In this document: one piece after another, positions 11,416 through 22,765 of the stretch | How positions within the stretch are numbered: position 1 is the first letter of the stretch | Layout: the number at the start of each line of letters is the position of its first letter | From: Microcella alkalica | GTDB lineage: Bacteria > Actinomycetota > Actinomycetes > Actinomycetales > Microbacteriaceae | NCBI RefSeq assembly: GCF_014137945.1 | Contig: NZ_JACGWX010000005.1 | Coordinates: forward strand, 124,001 to 188,000 | DNA: 64,000 nt | Reading direction: 5' to 3' | The notes under the pieces: generated by a model | What the model saw: the letters and a program-made list of their open reading frames with translations, nothing else | What the model was told of the DNA's origin: nothing | The model's database searches: none | Translations under genes and position numbers: made by a program

Positions 11416-12630
11416 TCACTGGGTGCGGTCGCGGACGGTCGCTTCCCCGGGAGCGTCGTCGGCCTCCCACACCGCACCACGGCTCGACATCGCCCAGAAG
11501 GCTCCGAGCCCGAGGGCGACTGCACCGAGAAGGATCGCCACCGCCTCAGCTCCTGTGGTGACGAGGACACCGCCCAGTCCTGCGAGCACCGTTGCGCCGA
11601 CCGCTGTCCCGACGTCCTCGCTGAGGCTCAGGACGACTCCTCCGTGGGCGCGGGTGATGCTTGAGGACTCTCGGAAGCCTACGAAGGCGAGCGTCATGAT
11701 TCTGGGATAGATCACCCCCATCGCCGCACCGGCCACGAGGACGGCAGCACCGAGAAGCACCGCTCCCGCGACGCCCTCTTCAGCCTGCAGGGCACCGGCC
11801 GCGGCGAGCCCGGCCGCGAGAGGGAAGCCTGCGGCGGCGATGATGCGGGCGGAGGACGTCGACAGCCGGGGTCCGACTCGGCCGGCGCTCAGGAGCGCCC
11901 AGGCCAGAGGGCCCAGAGCGACGAGAGCTGCGGCGAGGACACCGCTCGGGTCGATGATCACTACGGCGATGAGGGGAACGATCGCGCCGACCCCGAAGTA
12001 GCCCGCGCAGGTGAGTGCCAGCGCCCAGCCGCCCGACTGCGTCCGTCGGCGCGCGGGAGTCGTCGACGACACCGCCCTCCGGAAGGCGACGACCAGAACC
12101 GCCGCGACAGCGACGAGCGCAGCCGCGAGCACGAGGGGGCTCCCGACGACGACAGTGACCTGCGCGACGACGAGGCCCGCCGCGATCACGAGGAACCAGG
12201 GCATTCCGGCGAGAACGGGCGGAGCATCCGGTCGGTCGAGGACGACGCGCCGCAGAGAGCGGGAGACCAGCGCGCGCCCGATCAGAAGGAGGATCGCCGG
12301 CCACGCCATCGCCGGTCGCCATCCGACGCTCAGCAGGATCGCGCTGTTGATGAGCGGGCCGATCAGCGAGGGGACCACCCACATGAGCGCGAACAGCCCG
12401 AAGGCGCGCTCACGGTCCACTGGCTCCTCGTAGATCCCGCTCAGGACTCCGAGGCCGAGGCCGGCGAGGAGACCTGCCGCGAGCCCGCGGATCGCCAGCC
12501 CCGCGATGAGCATCGTCATCGAGACGGCGGTGACCGTCGTCGTGACCCCGACGAGGAACACCGCGGTGGACAACCAGAGCTGCGTCTGCGGACCGAGCCG
12601 CCCGTAGAGGTACGCGCCCGCGGGCATCAC
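11416..12630 (-). CDS. MFS transporter, apparently lacking its first transmembrane helix
   Basis: From the first usable start (GTG 12630, ATG 12627) the protein is 404 aa. It begins in what looks like TM2 and the loop 2-3 motif (AYLYGRLGPQ), so the TM1 segment of a 12-TM major facilitator is absent. The frame stays open upstream for 26 more codons (residues such as ELDGRALYGPAASIAG look like genuine loop and TM2) up to a TAG at 12709-12711, with no ATG/GTG/TTG in that stretch. Immediately beyond lies the vapC gene. I infer a 5' truncation, with the TA module now occupying the lost end; the product may be non-functional. Substrate unknown, but the fold is drug-efflux-like. Confidence 0.7.
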   Translation of the reverse strand: MMPAGAYLYGRLGPQTQLWLSTAVFLVGVTTTVTAVSMTMLIAGLAIRGLAAGLLAGLGLGVLSGIYEEPVDRERAFGLFALMWVVPSLIGPLINSAILLSVGWRPAMAWPAILLLIGRALVSRSLRRVVLDRPDAPPVLAGMPWFLVIAAGLVVAQVTVVVGSPLVLAAALVAVAAVLVVAFRRAVSSTTPARRRTQSGGWALALTCAGYFGVGAIVPLIAVVIIDPSGVLAAALVALGPLAWALLSAGRVGPRLSTSSARIIAAAGFPLAAGLAAAGALQAEEGVAGAVLLGAAVLVAGAAMGVIYPRIMTLAFVGFRESSSITRAHGGVVLSLSEDVGTAVGATVLAGLGGVLVTTGAEAVAILLGAVALGLGAFWAMSSRGAVWEADDAPGEATVRDRTQ

Positions 12631-12740
12631 GGCGATCCCGACGACTCCTGCGATCGACGCAGCCGGGCCGTATAGCGCTCTGCCGTCCAGTTCGTCACGT
12701 CTGTCACGCTAGCGGGCGCGCCTCGTCGGCGGCGTCGAGG

Positions 12741-13166
12741 TCATCGCCTCGGCGACGGCGACAGGTCGTCCGCGCCGGGCACGCGCACTGTGCACCGGAT
12801 TCCCGGCACCGATGCGAGGCGACGGTCGAGCGTCACGAATGGAGCGGAGAGCTCTTCGGCGAGTGCCAGGTAGGCCGCGTCAAAGGCCGAGACATTCTGC
12901 ATGAGAGCGATGACACGGCCGAGGAGCGGCTCCGTCGGCCACACGTCGAGATGCAGGTCGACGAGTTGCTGCACATCGTCGGCCAGTCGACCGGTCCTCA
13001 TCGCCCCTCTGAGCGTCATGCTGCGCATCGCGCTGACGCACTCGATCATTGTGTGCTCGGGGACCACCCAGTGCGGCTCCTCCTCAAGCGCAGCCGCGGC
13101 TCGGCCGACCTCCTCCGCACTGCCGGACACGAGAGCGACGAGCACCGAGGCGTCGACGACGATCAC
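12741..13166 (-). CDS. vapC: PIN-domain ribonuclease toxin (VapC)
   Basis: This 141-aa PIN domain protein cleaves RNA, usually tRNA or rRNA, in VapC families. The four acidic metal ligands are visible: D5 (VIVVDASVLVAL), E42 (MIECVSAMR), D96 (SAFDAAYLALA) and D114 (FVTLDRRLA). The GTG start overlaps the antitoxin stop by 4 bp, so toxin is coupled to antitoxin translation. The longer in-frame extension upstream of 13166 is antisense-like Arg-rich sequence from the antitoxin frame and was dropped. Confidence 0.92.
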   Translation of the reverse strand: MIVVDASVLVALVSGSAEEVGRAAAALEEEPHWVVPEHTMIECVSAMRSMTLRGAMRTGRLADDVQQLVDLHLDVWPTEPLLGRVIALMQNVSAFDAAYLALAEELSAPFVTLDRRLASVPGIRCTVRVPGADDLSPSPRR

Positions 13167-13408
13167 TCCGCGCGTTCCCGACGCGCGTCCGCGATGGCGG
13201 CGACGATGGCATCGGCGTCGATCGCCGAGCGACCCCGGTCGGCGCGCCTCCGCATGGCGGCGAGCCACCGCCGGTTCGATGCGTCGGCAGCCTCGCGCTC
13301 GAGGACCTCGAGCAGATACCCCTGCAACGAGGTTCCGCGACGCCTCGCCTCCTCAGCGAGGAGGTCGCGCACGGAATCGGGAACGTCACGGATCTGCAAG
13401 GCCACCAT
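13163..13408 (-). CDS. vapB: FitA/VapB-type ribbon-helix-helix antitoxin
   Basis: This 81-aa protein has an N-terminal ribbon-helix-helix fold (MVALQIRDVPDSVRDLL, then AEEARRRGTSLQGYLLEVLE), the FitA-like class. An acidic/alanine-rich C-terminal tail would wrap the PIN toxin. The RHH dimer binds operator DNA; two TGCATGCA palindromes lie 20-40 bp upstream of the ATG at 13408. It forms an operon with vapC through a 4-bp overlap. Confidence 0.92.
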   Translation of the reverse strand: MVALQIRDVPDSVRDLLAEEARRRGTSLQGYLLEVLEREAADASNRRWLAAMRRRADRGRSAIDADAIVAAIADARRERAE

Positions 13409-13426
13409 GCACCGAGAGTACTCCCG

Positions 13427-13447
13427 CTGCATGCAGTTGTGCATGCA
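13427..13447. promoter_or_regulatory. Probable vapBC operator: paired TGCATGCA palindromes
   Basis: Two copies of the self-complementary octamer TGCATGCA occur at 13428-13435 and 13440-13447, 12 bp centre to centre; the first extends to CTGCATGCAG. This is about one helical turn, the spacing expected for adjacent RHH dimers in TA autoregulation. It lies directly upstream of the antitoxin start and just after the clpB stop region. Confidence 0.65.
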
Positions 13448-13464
13448 TCGTCCAGCGACGAGCG

Positions 13465-15630
<2,166 letters not shown>

Positions 15631-15677
15631 GTGCGTGTGTTCCTCTGAGCGGGGTGGACGTGGCCGCAGCATCAAAA

Positions 15678-15698
15678 CCTGAGCCTGCGTGACTCAAG
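15678..15698 (-). promoter_or_regulatory. HAIR operator (HspR binding site) of clpB
   Basis: Read on the minus strand the site is CTTGAGT-N7-GCTCAGG. The HAIR consensus is CTTGAGT-N7-ACTCAAG, so one half-site is perfect and the other matches 5 of 7. It ends 48 bp before the clpB start. A second HAIR precedes dnaK, and hspR is encoded at 26.6-27.0 kb. Confidence 0.8.
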
Positions 15699-15814
15699 TT
15701 TACGACCGGGGACGGACGCGGCGCCAGGGGGAATGCACGCTCACGGCGAACGCGCGGCAGCCGGGCATCGTCCGCGCCGGGGAATGCCGCGCGCGCCGAG
15801 CCGTTGCACCCCCC

Positions 15815-16489
15815 ATGACCACCATCGGAATCATCGGATCAGGCAACATCGGCTCGCAGCTCGCCCACGCGTTCACGCGCGTCGGACACGACGTCGTGGT
15901 CGCGAACTCCCGCGGCCCGGCGTCGCTCGCCGAGCTCGTCGCCGACGTCGACGCGCAGGCGCGCGCAGCGGGCAGCGCGGCGAGCGCCACGGCCGGCACC
16001 GTCGAGGAGGCCGCGCAGGCGAGAGACCTCGTCGTCGTGACCGTTCCCCTCAAGGCCGTCACGGACATCCCCGCGCACCTGCTCGAGGGGCGCATCGTGA
16101 TCGACACCAACAACTACTACCCGCAGCGCGACGGGCAGATCGCCGAGCTCGATGACGAGAGCACGACCAGCTCCGAGCTCGTGGCGGGGCACTTCTCGGG
16201 CGCGCGCGTAGTGAAGGCGTTCAACCACATCCCGGCGGCCGAGATCAGCGAGCACGCGCAGGCGCCCGGGACCGACGGCCGTCGCGCGCTCGCCGTGTAC
16301 GGGGATGACGCGGCGGCAGTCGAGCGGGTCTCCGGGCTCATCGACGCGATCGGATTCGACGTCGTGAACGGCGGCGGGCTCGCCGAGAGCTGGCGCATCC
16401 AGCGCGACACTCCCGGGTACATCCCTCGCTTCACGGCGGAGGAGCTGCGCGGGAAGCTCGCGGAGGCCAAGCGCTACCGCGACATGTAG
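15815..16489 (+). CDS. NADPH-dependent F420 reductase-like protein
   Basis: This 224-aa Rossmann protein starts with the dinucleotide motif TIGIIGSGNIGSQLAHAF, then HDVVVANSRGP, where the Arg after strand 2 fits NADP(H) binding as in F420:NADP oxidoreductase (FNO) and its paralogues. The segment VVVTVPLKAV and RIVIDTNNYY follow the fold. A helical C-terminal tail (FTAEELRGKLAEAKRYRDM) ends the protein. It may move hydride between NADPH and F420 or act on another small molecule; the paralogues are diverse. It diverges from clpB. Confidence 0.83.
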   Translation: MTTIGIIGSGNIGSQLAHAFTRVGHDVVVANSRGPASLAELVADVDAQARAAGSAASATAGTVEEAAQARDLVVVTVPLKAVTDIPAHLLEGRIVIDTNNYYPQRDGQIAELDDESTTSSELVAGHFSGARVVKAFNHIPAAEISEHAQAPGTDGRRALAVYGDDAAAVERVSGLIDAIGFDVVNGGGLAESWRIQRDTPGYIPRFTAEELRGKLAEAKRYRDM

Positions 16490-16524
16490 GGCGCGGTCGC
16501 GGCGCGCGCTGCGGGGGCGCGCGC

Positions 16525-17700
16525 TCAGCGGCGCGTCGACGCCGTGACGGTGAACTTCGGCCCGCGCGCAACCTGACGCGTGGGCCCGACCGCTCTCTCG
16601 AGGGCGGGCGCGTAGCGCAGATGCGAGTTCCAGACGACCCAGAGCTCGCCGCCCGGGCGCAGCACGCGCGCCGCCTCGTCGAGCAGGCGCAGCGCGATGC
16701 CCGTGTGCACCGCCGCCCCGACGTGGAACGGCGGGTTGAGCGCGATGAGGTCGGCGCGCGCCTCGGGCTGCGAGCCGAGTCCGTCGTCCTGCACGACCTC
16801 CACCTCGACGCCGTTCGCCGCCGCCGTGAGCCGTGCGCTCGCAACCGCCGCCGCAGACGCGTCGCTCGCGATCACGCGCGCCTCCGGGTTCAGCCGGGCG
16901 AGCGTCGTCGCGATGAGACCCGTGCCGCACGCGAGGTCAATGATCGTGCCTCCGGCGCCGACGCGCGGGGCCCGGTCGAGGGCGGCGATGAGGGCGCGCG
17001 CGCCGATATCGACGGATGCTCCCGCGAACGCCCCGGGCACCGCCACCACCTCGAGCCCGAGGGCGGCGTCGCGAGCGCGGGCGGGCTCGAGCGCCGCGAT
17101 CTCGCCGGCAGGTCGCGGATTCCGCGCGACGAGCGCCCGCGCCTTGCGCTGCGCGAGGCTCACGTCGAGCCGGTCGAACGACCCGCGCAGCACGTCGTTC
17201 GCGCCGAGGCTCATGTGCTTGACCATGCCCGCTGCGAGCAGGGCGACCCCGGAGTGTGAGCCGCGAGCGACCTCGCGCGCGATCGCGTCGAGGGCGTCGA
17301 GAGCGCGAGGGAGGCGCACGAGGGCGAGGCGGGCATCCGTCGACGCGACCTCGGCGAGCGGGTGGTGGCTGCAGGCGGTGAGCCCGACGGCCGCGGCGTT
17401 CGCCGCGAGGGCGCGCTCGGCGACGATCGAGTCCTGGTGGACGCGCACGTGGCGCGCGCCCAGGGCGAGCGCGCCGAGCGCGAGCGCGCCGTGGGTGTCG
17501 CCGACCACGACGATCTCGCGACCGACGAGCGCGTCGGCGTGCTCGGTCGCGGCGAGCTCGAGCAGCAGGCGGTCGGCTGCGTCGTGCGCGCGCAGCTCGG
17601 GCGCCTCGAGGTCGGGGCGGCGGCGGAGCCCCGCGAGGATCGGGTCCAGGGCGGCGGTGATGTCGCCGATGACGGCCCCGCCGCGGTCGCTCGCGCTCAT
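16525..17700 (-). CDS. RsmC/RlmG-like rRNA guanine-N2 methyltransferase
   Basis: This 391-aa protein has two tandem methyltransferase-like halves. The C-terminal half has the SAM motif IIDLACGTG (256-261 LACGTG) and the catalytic NPPF at 322-325 (LNPPFHVGAAVH); the first half is degenerate. That is the design of RsmC and RlmG (16S m2G1207 / 23S m2G1835). The His after NPPF and the AAVHTGIALRLLDEAARVLRPGGELWVVWNSHL stretch are family features. It begins 28 bp after the end of the monooxygenase gene on the same strand but is probably unrelated to that operon. Confidence 0.85.
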   Translation of the reverse strand: MSASDRGGAVIGDITAALDPILAGLRRRPDLEAPELRAHDAADRLLLELAATEHADALVGREIVVVGDTHGALALGALALGARHVRVHQDSIVAERALAANAAAVGLTACSHHPLAEVASTDARLALVRLPRALDALDAIAREVARGSHSGVALLAAGMVKHMSLGANDVLRGSFDRLDVSLAQRKARALVARNPRPAGEIAALEPARARDAALGLEVVAVPGAFAGASVDIGARALIAALDRAPRVGAGGTIIDLACGTGLIATTLARLNPEARVIASDASAAAVASARLTAAANGVEVEVVQDDGLGSQPEARADLIALNPPFHVGAAVHTGIALRLLDEAARVLRPGGELWVVWNSHLRYAPALERAVGPTRQVARGPKFTVTASTRR

Positions 17701-17728
17701 GCCGCCCCCTCCCGATCAGGCCTTCACG

Positions 17729-19147
17729 CTAGCGGGCGGCGAGTGCTCCCTCGATCCGCAGCGGCTCGCGCTCGACGTCGAGGTTCGCCCCGCCCCGGTA
17801 TCGCGCCCCGTAGTGCCGGTCGGGCAGCCGGTGGCCCTCGCCGAACAGCCGCTCGCGCAGCGTCGTCGGGGCGCCACCCGCCTCCGGCAGCCTGCCTCGG
17901 CGCCGCAGCTCCGGCACGACGAGCTCGGCGAAATCGCGCGCCGTGTCGAACGAGTGGTACTGACGCAGATTGATGCCGTCGATGCCGTCCTCGTCGAGCC
18001 AGCGCTCGATCTCGTCGGCGACGACGCTCGGCGTGCCGACGACGAAGAAGCGGTCCTGGCGGCCCCCTCGGACGAACTCGAGCGCCTGCGCGATCGTCGT
18101 CGACGGCGGGATGAAGGAGGCGCGATCGTGCTCGACTCCGGCGAGGGCGAGCGCCTCGCCGATCGTCAGCTGCGGCGGGAAGGCGGCGAGATCGATGGGG
18201 AAGCCGAGGTGGGCGAGGATTCCCTCGGTGCTCGTGCGCTCTCGGTAGATCCTCCACTTGTCGGCCGCCTCCTCCTCGGTGCGACCGACGATGACCCCCG
18301 CCATGGCGATGAAGCGGACGTCATCGGAGCGGCGGCCGTTCGCGACGGCGGCCGCGCGCATCCCCTCGGCGTTGCGCTGGAACTCCTCGACCGTGCGCCC
18401 GCCCGTGAAGACGACCTCGGCGTGACGTCCGGCGAAGGCGACGCCCGCGGGCGAGCCCGTCGCCTGGAAGAGCACGGGCGTGCGCTGCGGAGACGGGTGC
18501 ACGATGTGGGGACCGGCGACGCGGTGCTGCTCTCCGACGTGGTCGATGTAGCGCACGCGCGCGGGGTCGGTGTAGACGCGGGCGTCGCGGTCGGCGATGA
18601 CGGCGTCGTCGTCCCAGCTGCCCTCCCACAGCTTGTAGAGCACGTCGAGGTACTCGTCGGCGAGCTCGTAGCGGCGGTCGTGGGGGATCTCGCCTTCGAG
18701 GCCGAAGTTGCGCGCGGCGTTCGGCAGGTAGCTCGTGACGATGTTCCAGCCGAAGCGACCCCGCGTGAGGTGATCGAGCGTCGAGGCACGCCGCGCGAAG
18801 GCGAACGGGGGCTCGTAGGTCGTCGAGAACGTCGCGCCGAAGTGCAGGCGCTTGGTGACGGTCGCCATCGCGGGCACGACGAGCAGCGGATCGAGGTTGG
18901 GGCTCTGCAGTCCCTCGCGCAGCGCGGTCTCCGGGCCCCCGCGGAAGGTGTCGTACGCGCCGATGACGTCGGCGAGGAAGACGCCGTCGAACCCGCCATC
19001 CTCGAGGATCTGCGCGAGCTCCGTCCAGTACTCGATGTCGGCGAAGCGGTGGCGGTTGTTGCCAGGCAGGCTCCACAGCCCGTGCGTGATGTGGCTCACG
19101 CAGGCCATCTCGAACAGGTTCAGGAACAGCTGCTTCTTCTCGGTCAT
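17729..19147 (-). CDS. FMN-dependent monooxygenase, NtaA/SnaA/DszA family
   Basis: This 472-aa luciferase-like monooxygenase belongs to the subgroup that oxidises nitrilotriacetate, dibenzothiophene sulfone and similar molecules using FMNH2. Seen features are the LADVIGAYDT stretch, GRFGWNIVTSYLPNAARNFG (FMN pocket), YEYLDVLYKLWEGSWDDDAV-like segment and FQATGSPAGVAFAGRHAEVVF. It is the last gene of an overlapping operon after the ABC importer (4-bp overlap with the ATPase), so it probably oxidises the imported compound or a product of it. It needs a flavin reductase from elsewhere. Substrate unknown. Confidence 0.88.
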   Translation of the reverse strand: MTEKKQLFLNLFEMACVSHITHGLWSLPGNNRHRFADIEYWTELAQILEDGGFDGVFLADVIGAYDTFRGGPETALREGLQSPNLDPLLVVPAMATVTKRLHFGATFSTTYEPPFAFARRASTLDHLTRGRFGWNIVTSYLPNAARNFGLEGEIPHDRRYELADEYLDVLYKLWEGSWDDDAVIADRDARVYTDPARVRYIDHVGEQHRVAGPHIVHPSPQRTPVLFQATGSPAGVAFAGRHAEVVFTGGRTVEEFQRNAEGMRAAAVANGRRSDDVRFIAMAGVIVGRTEEEAADKWRIYRERTSTEGILAHLGFPIDLAAFPPQLTIGEALALAGVEHDRASFIPPSTTIAQALEFVRGGRQDRFFVVGTPSVVADEIERWLDEDGIDGINLRQYHSFDTARDFAELVVPELRRRGRLPEAGGAPTTLRERLFGEGHRLPDRHYGARYRGGANLDVEREPLRIEGALAAR

Positions 19148-20925
19148 GACGGGTCCTTCCTGCCGGGCGGCGGGTTCGAGGGGCGAGGAGCGGGCAGGAT
19201 CGAGGCGACGAGCTCCTGCGTGTACGGATGCTCGGGGGCACGCAGCACCCGTTCGGTCGGCCCCTGCTCGACGACGCGCCCGTGCTGCATGACGAGCACG
19301 CGGTCGCTCACGTGCCCGATGACGCCGAGGTCGTGGGAGATGAAGAGGTATGCGAGGTCTCGCTCGCGCTGGAGGTCGAGGAGGAGGTCGAGGATCTGCG
19401 CCTGGATCGTCACGTCGAGCGCCGAGACGGCCTCATCGAGCACGATGATCGCGGGCTCGGTCGCGAGAGCGCGTGCGATCGCGACCCGCTGGCGCTGCCC
19501 TCCGGAGAGCGTGAGTGGAAACCGGCCGAGGACGGAGCCGTCGCCCGCCGGCAGACCGACGTCGTCGAGCAGACGCCGCACGGCGGCGGCGCGCGCCCGG
19601 GGATCGCGGCGGACCGCTCTCGGCAGGGCGTCGCCGAGGATGCGCCCGACCGTCCAGCGCGGATCGAACGTCGACAGAGGGTCCTGCGCGACCACGGCCA
19701 GCCTCGGGCGGAGAGGTCGCCGGCGCGCCTCCGGCACGCGGCTCCACGGCGCGCCGAGCACGATCACCTCGCCCTCCTCGGGCTCGGAGAACCCGAGCGC
19801 GAGGCGTGCGGTCGTGCTCTTGCCCGAGCCGGACTCGCCGACGATTCCGAGCGTCTCGCCGGCGTGCAGGGTGAACGAGACGTCGTCGACGGCGCGGAGC
19901 GGAGCGGCGCCCCGCGCGCCGCGGGAAGCGAACGCTTTGACGAGTCCGCGCGCCTCGAGCACGACGGGCGGATCGAGCGGTCCATCACCGGGAGCCGCCT
20001 CCGGCAAGGCGGCAGAGGGTCCCTCGGCCCCTTCCGGGCTGAGCGCGCGGCCGCGTGTCTCGAGCCCCGGCACCGCGGCGACGAGACGCTGCGTGTACGG
20101 ATGCTCGGGGCGGCCGAGCAGGCGGGCAGCCGGCCCGCTCTCCACGACCTCCCCCCCGCGCATCACGACGATGCGATCGGCGAGACGGGCCACGACGCTC
20201 AGATCGTGACTGATGAGAATCACGGCGGTGCCGCGAGCGCGCATGGCGTCGAGCTCGGCGAGCACGTGAGCCTGCACGGTCGCGTCGAGCGCGGTCGTCG
20301 GCTCGTCGGCGATGACGATCTCGGGGTCATGCGCGATCGCGGTGGCGATGAGCGCGCGCTGGCGGAGGCCTCCGGAGAGCTCGTCGGGCCGGAGGCGGGC
20401 GCGCTCCTCGGGGCGCGGCACGCCGACGCGGCGCAGCAGCTCGACCGCGCTGCGCCGGCGCTCCGCGCGGGGGGCGCGCCCGTGCAGACGCAGCGCCTCG
20501 TCGAGCTCGCGACCGACAGCCCGCAGCGGGTCGAGGGAGACCAGTGCGTCCTGCAGCACGAACCCCACGTGCCGGCCGCGCAGCCGTCGCCAGGCGCGCG
20601 AGCTCAGCGCGCGAGCATCCGCCCCCAGGATCTCGAGGCGATCGACGTGCACGACGCTCCCGCGACCGGTGAGCCCGACGAGGCTGCGGGCCGAGACGCT
20701 CTTGCCCGAGCCCGACTCGCCGACGATCGCGACGCACTCGCCGGCTCCGAGGGAGAACGACAGCCCGCGGACGACGGGCCGCTCACCGTCGGGCGTTCGG
20801 AACGAGACGCGGAGGTTCTCGACGACGAGTCGCGGCGCCGGGGCACCGAGGTGCGCCGCGGCCCGGAGCTCGGGGTCGAGATCGTCGTCGACCTCGCGCA
20901 GGGCGGAGAAGTCGAGGAGGGTCAT
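19144..20925 (-). CDS. Fused dual ATPase of a peptide/nickel-type ABC importer (DppD-DppF)
   Basis: This 593-aa protein carries two complete ABC domains. Domain 1 has Walker A GESGSGKS at 69-76, signature LSGGLRQR near 183-190 and Walker B VIADEPT. Domain 2 has Walker A at 363-370 (GESGSGKS), signature LSGGQRQR and Walker B VLDEAVSALD. Each domain ends with the oligopeptide extension HPYTQ(R/E)LVA. The start is the ATG at 20925, overlapping the permease stop by 4 bp. One fused protein replaces the usual separate DppD and DppF. Confidence 0.93.
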   Translation of the reverse strand: MTLLDFSALREVDDDLDPELRAAAHLGAPAPRLVVENLRVSFRTPDGERPVVRGLSFSLGAGECVAIVGESGSGKSVSARSLVGLTGRGSVVHVDRLEILGADARALSSRAWRRLRGRHVGFVLQDALVSLDPLRAVGRELDEALRLHGRAPRAERRRSAVELLRRVGVPRPEERARLRPDELSGGLRQRALIATAIAHDPEIVIADEPTTALDATVQAHVLAELDAMRARGTAVILISHDLSVVARLADRIVVMRGGEVVESGPAARLLGRPEHPYTQRLVAAVPGLETRGRALSPEGAEGPSAALPEAAPGDGPLDPPVVLEARGLVKAFASRGARGAAPLRAVDDVSFTLHAGETLGIVGESGSGKSTTARLALGFSEPEEGEVIVLGAPWSRVPEARRRPLRPRLAVVAQDPLSTFDPRWTVGRILGDALPRAVRRDPRARAAAVRRLLDDVGLPAGDGSVLGRFPLTLSGGQRQRVAIARALATEPAIIVLDEAVSALDVTIQAQILDLLLDLQRERDLAYLFISHDLGVIGHVSDRVLVMQHGRVVEQGPTERVLRAPEHPYTQELVASILPAPRPSNPPPGRKDPS

Positions 20926-21818
20926 GCGCGGGCTCCGCTCTCGAGTCGGTGCTGGAGGTGGCGGCCGATGCTCGTCGCGGCGAGCGCGAGGGCCACGATG
21001 ACGAGACCGGGGATGACGATGAGCCAGCCGGCCTGGATCACGTAGGGGCGGCCCGCGTCGAGCAGGGCACCCCACTCGGGCGACGGAGGGGCGACGCCGA
21101 GACCGAGGAACGACAGGCTCGAGGCCCACACGATCGACTGCCCGACGGCGAGCGCCGCGACCGCGACGAGCGGGCGCAGAGCGTTCGGCAGGACGTGCCG
21201 GCGGAGGATGCGCGCCCGCCCGTGGCCGAGCGCGACCGCCGCCTCGACGTAGCCGGAGCCCGCCGCCTGCCGGATCTGCCCGCGCACCATGCGCGCGTAG
21301 CCGGGCGCGGAGCCGAGCCCCACCGCGATGATCTGCGTCGTCGCCGACGGCCCCGTGATCGCGATGAGCAGCAGCGCGAGCAGAAGGGTCGGGAAGGCGA
21401 AGAGCACCTCGATCACCCGGTCGACGAGCGCCGCGATGGGGCGAGGGCCGAGAGCGGCGAGCGCTCCGAGCGCGATCGCGCACACGATCGCGAGCGCCGC
21501 CGCACCGAGTCCGATCGAGAGCGAATCGGCGGCGCCGTGCACGATGCGCGTGTACAGATCGCGGCCCGACTCATCGGTGCCGAACGGATGCTCGAGCGAC
21601 GGCGGCAGCAGGGCGGCGGCGTAGTCGACGGCGGTCGGGCTGCTCGGCGCGAGGAACCCGGGGGCGAGCGCGGCGACGGCGAGCACCGCGACGTAGGAGA
21701 GCGCGAGCCAGAGGCTCCATGGCCGGTCGGCGAGGCGGTGCCGACGTCGGCGGGCGGGCCCCCGACCGACGGGGGATGCGGCGCCCACGCCGCCAGGGCG
21801 GCTCACGACGGCGGTCAT
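20922..21818 (-). CDS. ABC importer permease, DppC/OppC family
   Basis: This 298-aa inner-membrane permease has a long positively charged N-terminus, one helix near residue 45, then the conserved HPFGTDESGRDLYTRIVHGA motif that marks DppC-type subunits, followed by five helices with the EAA coupling loop (YVEAAVALGHGRARILRRHVLPNAL). It overlaps its neighbours by 4 bp at both ends and forms a heterodimer with the next gene. Confidence 0.93.
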   Translation of the reverse strand: MTAVVSRPGGVGAASPVGRGPARRRRHRLADRPWSLWLALSYVAVLAVAALAPGFLAPSSPTAVDYAAALLPPSLEHPFGTDESGRDLYTRIVHGAADSLSIGLGAAALAIVCAIALGALAALGPRPIAALVDRVIEVLFAFPTLLLALLLIAITGPSATTQIIAVGLGSAPGYARMVRGQIRQAAGSGYVEAAVALGHGRARILRRHVLPNALRPLVAVAALAVGQSIVWASSLSFLGLGVAPPSPEWGALLDAGRPYVIQAGWLIVIPGLVIVALALAATSIGRHLQHRLESGARA

Positions 21819-22765
21819 GCGGCACGCTGCCTCGGGTCGACGAGCGCGGAGGCGAGGTCGACGAGCAGATTCGCGGCGACGTAGAACGCGGCGGTCAGCA
21901 CGACGACCCCGACCACGACCGGGAGATCCTGGCTGCTGACCGCCGACACGAGCACCTGCCCGATGCCGGGCCTCGAGAAGATCGACTCGACAACGACGGC
22001 GCCCGAGAGGGTCGCGCCGAGCGCCCAGCCCGAGAGCGAGATGGCCGGAAGACTCGCGTGGCGCAGCACGTGCCCGAGCCGCACTCCGAGGTCGCTCTGC
22101 CCGCGCATGCGCGCCGACAGCGCGAACGGCTGCTCGAGCGCCCGCTCGAACTCGGTGCGCGTCGCCTGGGCGAGGAACCCTGCGAGCGGGATCGCGAGCG
22201 TCAGCGCCGGCAGCACGAGAGACAGAGGAGTGCCGTCGCCCAGCACGGGGAACCACCCCAGACCCAGCGCGAAGACCAGCAGCAGGATGATGCCGAGCCA
22301 GTAGGCGGGCAGCGCCGCGGTCGTCACGTCCACGAGCGACCCGAGTGCGGTGAGACGCGGGCCGCGCCCGCCGGTGGCGACGATCCAGACGACCATGAGC
22401 ATCCAGGCGATCGCGATCGCGGTAATGGCGAGCACGACCGTCGCGCCGAGCTGCTCGCCGATGATCGCGCCGACCGGCCGGAACTGCAGGTAGGAGGTTC
22501 CCAGGTCGCCGCGCACGAGCCCCAGCAGGTAGTCGGCGTACTGCTGCCACAGCGGGCGGTCGAGACCGAACTCAGCGGTGATCGGCGCGAGCTCCTCGGG
22601 CGTGCGCAGCTCGGCCTGCCCCGCCCTGATGTTGAGGATGGCCGTGGCGCGGTCACCGGGAAGCGCCGTCTGCGCGAGAAAGGCCGCCGTCGCGGCGCCG
22701 ACGAGCACGCCGACCGCGTTGCCGACGATGCGGACCGCGGGCCTAGCCCAGGAGCTGCGCGTCAT
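21815..22765 (-). CDS. ABC importer permease, DppB/OppB family
   Basis: This 316-aa permease has the N-terminal helix (GVLVGAATAAFLAQTALPGD), the LGLDRPLWQQYADYLLGLVRGDLGTSY segment diagnostic of DppB-type subunits, then five helices with the EAA loop (RMRGQSDLGVRLGHVLRHASLP). It overlaps the substrate-binding protein gene by 23 bp and the second permease by 4 bp. Confidence 0.93.
   Translation of the reverse strand: MTRSSWARPAVRIVGNAVGVLVGAATAAFLAQTALPGDRATAILNIRAGQAELRTPEELAPITAEFGLDRPLWQQYADYLLGLVRGDLGTSYLQFRPVGAIIGEQLGATVVLAITAIAIAWMLMVVWIVATGGRGPRLTALGSLVDVTTAALPAYWLGIILLLVFALGLGWFPVLGDGTPLSLVLPALTLAIPLAGFLAQATRTEFERALEQPFALSARMRGQSDLGVRLGHVLRHASLPAISLSGWALGATLSGAVVVESIFSRPGIGQVLVSAVSSQDLPVVVGVVVLTAAFYVAANLLVDLASALVDPRQRAA

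Noticed and set aside
16697-20209. Plus-strand frame over 1100 codons
   Set aside because: Shadow of the methyltransferase, monooxygenase and ABC ATPase genes on the other strand; Ala/Arg/Ser-rich, no domains.
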